Source of the DNA: Aquarana catesbeiana
Lineage: Eukaryota; Chordata; Amphibia; Anura; Ranidae
Assembly: GCF_042186555.1 (NCBI RefSeq)
Contig: NC_133324.1
Location: forward strand, 220,583,145 to 220,647,144
Direction of reading: 5' to 3'
Length of the DNA: 64,000 nt
A model generated the notes under the pieces. It saw only the letters and a program-made list of their open reading frames with translations. It was not told the DNA's origin and did no database searches. Made by a program: the position numbers and the translations under genes. Shown piece by piece: positions 57,361 through 64,000 of the stretch; within the stretch, counting starts at the first letter, position 1; each line of letters begins with the position of its first letter.

Positions 57361-59528
57361 AATCTTGGACCAATAGAGTTAAGGTTAGGCACATTCGACC
57401 ACAGGTTTGATGGACACAGATTGTTATTGTCATCATCATGTCGAATCGCCTATCTATATCGAACTGTTGTAGCAACGAAAACGAAAATAAAGCATTTGTT
57501 TATGCCGGATCTTTCATTTTTCAGATTCTGCACTTTCGTTATCGTTTGTTAAAACGATAACGAAAATACCTGAAATTCGGACGAAAATGCATTTGGACGA
57601 AAACGAATGCACATGTCTAATTAGATTTTTATCATTTTTCCCCACAAAGCTTTCTTTTGATGGTATTTGATCACCTCTGCGGTTTTTATTTTTTGTTAAA
57701 AAAATGTAAAAAGTCAGATTTTTTTTTTAAAAAATGTTTTTTTTTAAATATTTTGTTATAAAAAATTTAAAACAGGTAATTTTTCTCCTTGGCAGGTGGC
57801 CATGGCAGGTGGAACAGATGAGGCAGATGTGCCTCTTCCACTTCGGGAACGATGTCCCGGCTTTTTTTTCTTCTCACGCTGTCAGCGTGAGGAGAAAAAA
57901 AAATTATCACCGATCTTTTGTTTACATCATGTTATCAGCTGTCATTGGCTGACAGCTGACCACATGGTAAGGGGCCGGGACCGGCCCCTTACTCGGATCG
58001 GTGATCACCCGAGGCTCAGTGACTCGGTGATCACAGCGTGCACAGGGTGCGTGCACAGGGGAGGCAGTCATATGACGGCCTCTCGGAAATTCAGGTCTGT
58101 GCTGTGGCCGTCATTCGGCTATAGCGCGGATGTCAAGTGGTTAAATTGACATCTCCTGTGCAATGGTGTTCAGACTGGGTGCCCCACATAGATGTACACT
58201 CACCCTGGATGTTGACCAGCTATCGCTGGTATGGTCATTTAGGCATGTGGGGATACCCCTGGGGAGTCTGTTGAAATGACGTCTCATGCATGAATGTACC
58301 TCATAAGGTTGATGGTTTTGTGACAGGCCGAAATGTCGAAGGTTTCACCACGTCATTGGGTTACTTCCGCCCATACGAAACTACCCAGGAATCGAGCTGA
58401 ATGCCACAAACGGCGGCTTTTCCTATCAGGGCCGATTACCCTTAATAATCACCTGCTACACATGCCGGGTGCCAGGAATATAAGGCACTTTTAAATGTGA
58501 GTGAATTATTGTAATTTGTGTATTCAATAAACGTGGTTTTACGCCATTGCACAATGAAGGTTCTCTTTTGTCATTTCCATCCATACTTATGAGGTGCATT
58601 CATGCATGAGACGTCATTTCTTTTCAATTGGTTTTTATTGAAAAATAGCATTGAAACATAAAATACAACAGTGTCATTGTATATACTCAGTGATAATGGT
58701 TGCAAGGTTACAATGATATCGTTATAGACAGTAACGATAATAGTAAGGCGAGCAATAACAATACCCGGGTATATATCTTCTATTTTATGGGGAGCGCACC
58801 TCCTATTTCACAATGTGAAAGTCACGCCCCCATGAATGCATACGTCCCAGGCTAGCAATGAGATTTCTTTTCAATTGGTTTTCATTAATCAAGGTGTAAG
58901 TTGTAATATTACAATCATCATTTCAGCATGTGTGGGTAATAGTGCAGGTCATCAGTAACAAATGTTCCAGTAATTTTAGACATAGTAAACACCAACAGTG
59001 CGATCACTGTGATACTACAATGCACAATTGAGGAATTATTATACATAACGTAGTAAGTTTAAAGACTAAAGTGAAAAAAAAAAAGGAAAAAAGAAAACAT
59101 ACAGAAAGGAAACAAACGCAGGCTAACCTAGACACCATACAATACCAGGAGCTCCTGTGTACAAAGGTTGCACTTACACGTATCCTCTAAACTAGATGTT
59201 CTTTAGTGGGAATTCACAGAGCCAGCACTTCCAGTTATCATAAAATTTTTGAGTAGACTCCTGACCAAAGCCCAATGTTTTTTCAAATTGAGCAGAGTTC
59301 CTCTACCTTCTTAATTGTATCTGACAAATTAGGGGCTTTGTTGGATTTATAGAGGGATGCTATGGTCATGCGGGCTGCGGTAAGAGTTTGAATAATTGGA
59401 AAGCGGAATTGTTTTGGAATATTACCTATTTTTTGGTAAAGAAGGGTAGGGGGGAAATTAAGAAACCAGTAATCCTAGATAACGGGGACAAAAATTCCAT
59501 TCCAGAAACTACGTAAGCATTTGCATGT

Positions 59529-61860
59529 TCAGAATATGTAAAATATGGTCCCTATCTCTCCGCACCCTCTCCAACACTGGGAATCAGCAGAGGAGAAATT
59601 TTTGGACAACCTAAAGGGAACCAGATAACTTCTATTTGTCATTTTCAGGAAGTTATCCCAGTGGGTGACACATTTTAAAGGTTGTTCCTCTGGCCTGTTT
59701 CCAGTCTTTGGTACAGAACGAGGTTCCCAAATCCTTCTCCCATGCCAGCATATAAGCTGTTTTGGTACATTCTTCCTTAGACTGTAAATGTGCATAGATC
59801 TTAAGATTTGAGTTTAGTAATGAAATAGGGTGGAAATTTTGTGGGCAATATGGGGCTTTCCCTGGCTTCGGTAGCGTCACTATCGTGGCTTGAAGCATCT
59901 CGAGGGGCATGAGGTGGCGGATGCCGATTGATTAAATAATGTGTCTAAGTGTGGTGTTAGCGTGTCTTGGAAGGCCTTATAATACTCGGCGGAGAATCCA
60001 TCTGCTCCCGGTGATTTATTATTAGGCAAAGATTTAATAACCGCTAGAATTTCATCTGGTCTAATAGGGAAATTCAACATTGCAAGTTCCTCTTTAGCTA
60101 CTTTTGGCAGGGATATTGAGTCTAGGAATTTAGCTATTAATGATTCCGATGGCTGAGAGGCCAGTGGGTCTGTAGACAAGTTATAGAGGTCTTTTTAATA
60201 TGTGTGGAATGCTTCAGCAATATGATCAGGATGAAAGACCTTAGTTCTGATTGTAGGGTCAGTAACTGAGGTCAATTTAGATTTGAGTTGCCTTTGTCTA
60301 AGGTAGCTGGCTAGAAATTTACCTGCTTTTTTACCCTAGGATCAGTACAAGGCTTTAAATCTCCTCATGGTGTTCACATGGTTGGCTTCCAGAAGAGCCT
60401 TAATTGGTTCCTACAATTTGTCAGTTCTTGTCATTTATCCTCTGCCAAATTATTTTTGTGAAGAGATTCTAGTTGTTTAATTTTCAATAATAGTGCAGAC
60501 ATTTCACAGGACTTACGTCTTTTCTCCCTGGCTGCCATTTGTATCAATAGGCCTCTGACAAAAGCTTTATGTGCACACCAGACCAAGGAAAAGGGTACCT
60601 CCGGTGTAATATTGGTAGAGAAAAATTCCTGGATTTTCCCCTCTAATGCCCCGTACACACGGTCGGACATTGATCGGACATTCCCACAACAAAATCCTAG
60701 GATTTTTTCCGACGGATGTTGGCTCAAACTTGTCTTGCATACACACGGTCACACAAAGTTGTTGGAAAATCCGATCATTCTGAACGCGGTGACGTAAAAC
60801 ACGTACATCGGGACTATAAACGGGGCAGTAGCCAATAGCTTTCATCTCTTTATTTATTGTGAGCATGCGTGGCACTTTGTGCGTCGGATTTGTGTACACA
60901 CGATCGGAAATTCCGACAACGAATTTTGTTGTCGGAAGATTTTATAGCCTGCTCTCAAACTTTGTGTGTCGGAAAATCCGATGGAAAATGTGTGATGGAG
61001 CCTACACACGGTCGGAATTTTCGACAACAAGGTCCTATCACACATTTTCCGTCGGAAAATCCGACCGTGTGTACAGGGCATAGGTCTTTTTTGAACGGCA
61101 GCCGGGAAAAAAGACTTACATTATTACGCCACATATAGACAGGTCTTGAGGCACGCACTTGTTCCACCACTATAGAAATAGGAAAATGGTCTGACCAGAG
61201 AATAGCATATATTTTTGCTTCAGACACCCTAGATAGTAATTGAATGTCAGTAACAAAAAGGTCAATTTGAGTATAAATCTTGTGAGGGGCTGAGTAATAT
61301 GTAAAGACCTTCTCCGCGGGGTTAAGGCATTGCCAAACATCGTAGAGGTCTTCATTATGCAGAGCTTGCTGCAACGTAGGGCATGTATGTGACTTTGCTG
61401 TGGAGTCTAGAGTGTTATCCACTATCGCATTGAAATCTCCACAAATAAGGAGTGACCCTTTCCACACTTTGCAAATTTTCCTGAGCATTTTGTGCATAAA
61501 TGCAATTTGGTGCGAATTAGACGCGTACACGTTAACAATCGTGCAAGTGACATTGTTGATGTCGCACACCAGGATAAGGTATCTCCCATTTTGATCTGAT
61601 ATTGAGGAGTGGAGAGTAAAGGCAACAGAGTTTTTTATCGCAATCAGAGTTCCCCTTTTCTTAACTGCTGTGTTTGCTGTAAATATATGCGGGAACAGTT
61701 TATGTGTACATTTGGGTGGATTAGAGGAGGAAAAGTGAGTCTCCTGAATGCAGATGACATCTCCTTTTAGGGATTTGGCTTCCTGCCACATTGCTTTAAG
61801 TTTGAAGGGGGTGTTAAGCCCGTGAGCATTCAGGGATACAGAGATTTCCCTGAGAAGGAA
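59529..61860 (-). pseudogene. L1/Tx1 ORF2 with deleted RT core
   Basis: Starting near 61860 on the minus strand, the endonuclease shows SVSLNAHGLN, CIQETHFSS, NVYASN, CGDFNAI, TQIDLFVT and LWSDHFPI (to about 61150). After the MITE, RT linker text continues (PFSLVWCAHKAFVRGLLIQ). Then come NNKSPGADGFSAEYYK (about 60030-59980) and FHPISLLN (about 59840). Directly after, the C-terminal region follows (CTKTAYMLAWEKDLGT and CWRGCGEIGT). The AFDRV and YADD blocks, some 300-400 residues, are missing. Several frameshifts are present. Confidence 0.85.
60647..61080. mobile_element. 434-bp Harbinger MITE, deletion derivative of the 18.3-25.5 kb type
   Basis: Ends TGCCCCGTACACACGGTCGG and the complement of CGACCGTGTGTACAGGGCA. 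Flanking TAA and TAG are a 3-bp duplication with one change. The left 150 bp match the left end, and the right 230 bp match the right end, of the three-gene Harbinger element. The coding interior is absent. Confidence 0.9.
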
Positions 61861-61881
61861 CTAAAGTGCCTCTTGGCTATA

Positions 61882-63129
61882 TCAGGAGCAAGGCTCAACC
61901 GGGGCAGTGTTCCACAGAGGATCAATTTTTGATGGAGAAGCACTGTCTGGGGGTGTTTGATGGCTAGCTGGTAGGAAGCCCCATTGCTCCACCAGGTGCA
62001 TGCCTTTTTCCACTTTAAACACTGTGTAGGTTTTGCCTTTCCAGGTGACAATCAGTTTAGCGGGGAAACCCTAGCGATAGACTACCTCACGATTCCGGTA
62101 TAACTTGGTGAGCGGGACTAGTTTGCTGCGGGCTTGCATAGTGTACTTGGATAAATCAGCAAATAGTGTAATGCCCGTGTATAGTTCTGGCAGGTTGGGA
62201 TCCTTCCTAGCCCTCAGCATATATGCCTCTATATGTCTATGTGATAAAAGTGTATGCGGGCTATGACATCACGTGGTACTTTTCAGGCAGAAAGGGCGGT
62301 TTGGAGAGTCTATGTGCCCTGTCTACCACAATTTCTCTCTTGGGCACCTCAGGCAGCAAAGAGGCAATCAGTTGCTGGATATGGTTGCGCAGATCAGCTG
62401 GAGGGATTGTTTCAGCAACTCCCCTGAACTTAACATTGTTCCTTCTGGAACGGTCTTCCAGGTCTGCCAGCTTGGACTTAATAGCTAGTAGTTCATCCTC
62501 TGCTTCGTTATGTGCATCTACCAGTTCGTTATGCGCCACAGCAAAGTCCCCTATTTTTTCTTCCACGTGGTGTACCCTGCCTCCCAGGTTCTCTACCTCT
62601 CTCCTAATGTGTGTGACCATGGACATCATGTCTTTATGTAGTGACCCCCTCAGTGACACTAGCATGTCCTTCAGCATTTTGTCTGATTGGGGCTGTCCCA
62701 CTGCAGGATAGTCGTCTATACATTCAATGTACCCCTCAGAGATGTCCCCTTGTCCCCTCTCACCTGCATACTGGTGTGCTGGGGATTTCCTGGGGTTTGT
62801 CTTGAGAGGGCTGGTGCCCGGGGAGTCCCTGTGAAAGGCACGGCTCCCGCCGCTGGTATGTGAGCTGAGCGGGCAGTGTGGCTGGATGGAGAGCGCGCCT
62901 GCTCCCGGCCGGCGCCATCTTTAGGTGAGCGGGCTTCAGCAGGCTTGAAGTAAGTGGTGAGCTTACGAGGTCCGGCGGGGGGGTTTACGCAGTCGGTGAT
63001 GTAGCGCCGTCTTACTGGAGCTTTTGAGGGCACTTTTGTGTGGGTGTGAGTCGCTGTGCTGGCCGGGAACTGCTGTGAGATCCGGAGCTTTCCTCTCATG
63101 CAGCCATCTCCTTCAGCTGCTGGCTTCAC
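61882..63129 (-). pseudogene. L1/Tx1 ORF1 (coiled coil, RRM), frameshifted
   Basis: From 63129 on the minus strand a Pro/Arg/Ser-rich leader is followed by a coiled coil (VENLGGRVHHVEEKIGDFAV) and the RRM start DRSRRNNVKFRGVAETIP, the same order as at 47928. After a frame change at about 62260 the C-terminal domain goes on (FADLSKYTMQARSKL and AKLIVTWKGKTYTVF), ending at a stop at 61882. Confidence 0.8.
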
Positions 63130-63385
63130 CCCCCATGAGACGTTATTTCAACAGGCTCCCTAGGGGTATCCCTACATGCCTAACCGACCATACTAGCGAT
63201 AGTTGGTCAACATCCAGGGTGAGTGTACATCTATTTGGGGCACCCAGTGTGAACACCATTGCATAGGAGATGTCAATTTAAACATGAGCACTTTGTTTCA
63301 TCACCTAATGGGACTTTATTAATTTTTTGTGTGTTCTGCATGTTTACATGAATGTGATCAACCCCAAGTGCAGCAAACTGTTTTT

Positions 63386-64000
63386 GTATGGTGGCATATA
63401 TGTTCGAAGAGTGATAGCTGACTCATAAGTGCTTCCTTAGTGATAATGGTGGAGAGACAATGTTTTATTTGCAGAAATAAAAATAATTCGGAGGACTCCA
63501 GTCCCGGAGTAAACACTGGGTTACCCAGAAGGATAGAGAGAGGTAAGTATGGCGAGAGCAATTTGCTAAACTATTTGGTGGAATCCCAAATAGCAAGGGT
63601 AGGGCTCATAGAAGTGGGTCAAGATTTAGGTTGGGGTCAAGGCAGTGTGCAAACAGCAGCTAGGGAGCAATAGAATGCCTCCAGATATGCCCATAGGGAA
63701 GCCTGTTGGGAAGTAAGGGGGCAATATGCGCAACTGCAAAATATTTACTAAAATTAGGGACTTCGAGACCACCCTGTCTTTTATGTGTAAACAATGTATG
63801 TCGGGAGACCCGAGGTTTTTTATTGGACTACATAAAATGAGATACATTGTTTTGAAAGGAAGTCAGTGAGTATGATGGGATAGGGACTGGGATAGTGCAG
63901 AACAAAAACAGCAGCTTCGGCAGTATTGTCATTTTGGTAGAATTGATACTCCCTATCCAAGAGAAGTTGTGGTGGGACAAGCTGGAGAGAAGGGCTTTTC
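63386..64000 (-). pseudogene. L1/Tx1 ORF2 fragment, thumb to connection region
   Basis: Minus-strand text includes LFLFCTIPVPIPSYSL, KKPRVSRHTLFTHKRQGGLE, VPNFSKYF, GNPVFTPGLESSE and MSQLSLFEHICHH, matching in order the region after the RT palm in the ORF2 at 49939 (for example LYLFRVLPIPIPSYFL). It runs off the right window edge, and frames change several times. Confidence 0.85.

Larger units (their letters stand above)
56857..57619. mobile_element. 763-bp MITE nested inside the piggyBac MITE
   Basis: The ends TAGACATGTGCA and TGCACATGTCTA are exact inverted repeats, with ATT on both sides (56854-56856 and 57620-57622). Inside are a 46-bp-arm hairpin (57015-57134) and a 21-bp tandem array (57256-57360). 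Confidence 0.8.
56739..58140 (-). mobile_element. piggyBac-type MITE in the left foldback arm
   Basis: TTAA at 56735-56738 and 58141-58144; ends CCACTTGCTTAC and ATGTCAAGTGG. The CAATTGCGCAGTC and GATGGTATTTGATCACCTC blocks are inverted relative to the MITE at 9460, so it lies in the opposite orientation. The right arm copy near 63270 has the same target without insertion. Confidence 0.88.
58621..63133 (-). mobile_element. L1/Tx1 LINE, internally deleted, inserted in the right foldback arm
   Basis: Flanked by a 16-bp duplication with one mismatch: CATGAGACGTCATTTC (58605-58620) and CATGAGACGTTATTTC (63134-63149). On the minus strand the 5' end starts with a G run like the full-length copy, and the 3' end has CAATAAAAACCAATTG. 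It contains ORF1, the ORF2 endonuclease and part of RT, but lacks the RT palm. A Harbinger MITE (60647-61080) interrupts ORF2. Confidence 0.88.
56631..63385. mobile_element. Foldback element with about 271-bp inverted arms, heavily invaded
   Basis: Removing later insertions leaves a left arm 56631-56738 plus 58145-58307, a 278-bp centre (58308-58585), and a right arm 58586-58620 plus 63150-63385. The arms are reverse complements with few mismatches (for example CAGTTTGCTGCGCTTAGGG at the left end against the 63385 end). The original size is about 820 bp. It has no coding capacity. The superfamily is unknown; a 14-bp repeat TGTATGGTGGCATA at 56525-56538 and 63385-63398 may be a target duplication, but then 92 bp left of the arm remain unexplained. 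Confidence 0.75.

Overview
This window looks like repeat-dense, gene-poor vertebrate chromosomal DNA, most probably from a frog. I see no host gene. The frog call is an inference: nuclear-type genes with GT-AG introns and AATAAA signals, many L1/Tx1-clade LINEs, Harbinger, piggyBac and hAT elements with abundant MITEs, and segments I associate with ranid-type repeats. Nothing resembles a bacterial or viral genome. Nearly everything I can interpret is a transposable element or a fragment of one, and much of the value lies in the order in which elements inserted into each other.

Layout. 1-1954: L1/Tx1 reverse-transcriptase fragment (+). 2.0-11.2 kb: a MITE landscape with an hAT element carrying a G-rich minisatellite (3340-4775, 8-bp target duplication), a degenerate LINE (-) split by a MITE with a TTA duplication, and a TTAA-flanked piggyBac-type MITE (9460-10436). 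11.2-17.1 kb: a nearly full-length but decayed L1/Tx1 (-), sandwiched between the head and tail of a tRNA-derived SINE. 18291-25538: a complete Harbinger transposon carrying three genes: a transposase, a divergent Myb/SANT-like gene and a MADF gene. 25.6-35.8 kb: a Penelope-like element (RT plus GIY-YIG) split by an LTR retrotransposon (26280-34448, minus orientation, CTAA duplication). Its right LTR is in turn split by an L2-type LINE. 38291-45337: a 7-kb piggyBac element with a broken transposase and two large tandem-repeat arrays, inserted at TTAA inside a second Harbinger-like element. 47767-54160: a full-length L1/Tx1 LINE with a perfect 16-bp target duplication and only one stop codon in ORF2. 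56631-63385: an 820-bp foldback element with about 271-bp inverted arms. One arm holds a piggyBac MITE that itself holds another MITE. The other arm holds a Tx1 LINE that itself holds a Harbinger MITE. 63386-64000: another Tx1 fragment (-).

How parts relate. The Harbinger at 18.3-25.5 kb and the 434-bp MITE at 60647-61080 share both termini, so source-type and deletion-derivative copies lie in one window. The piggyBac element at 38-45 kb and the MITEs near 2.6, 9.5, 46.5 and 56.7 kb share subterminal blocks. The most system-like object is the Harbinger element. It has two different DNA-binding accessory genes reading outward from a shared promoter, a convergent gene end built on a long palindrome with a poly(A) signal in its loop, and an inverted duplicate of part of its MADF gene.

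All element family names come from my own reading of translations and termini; no database search was made.
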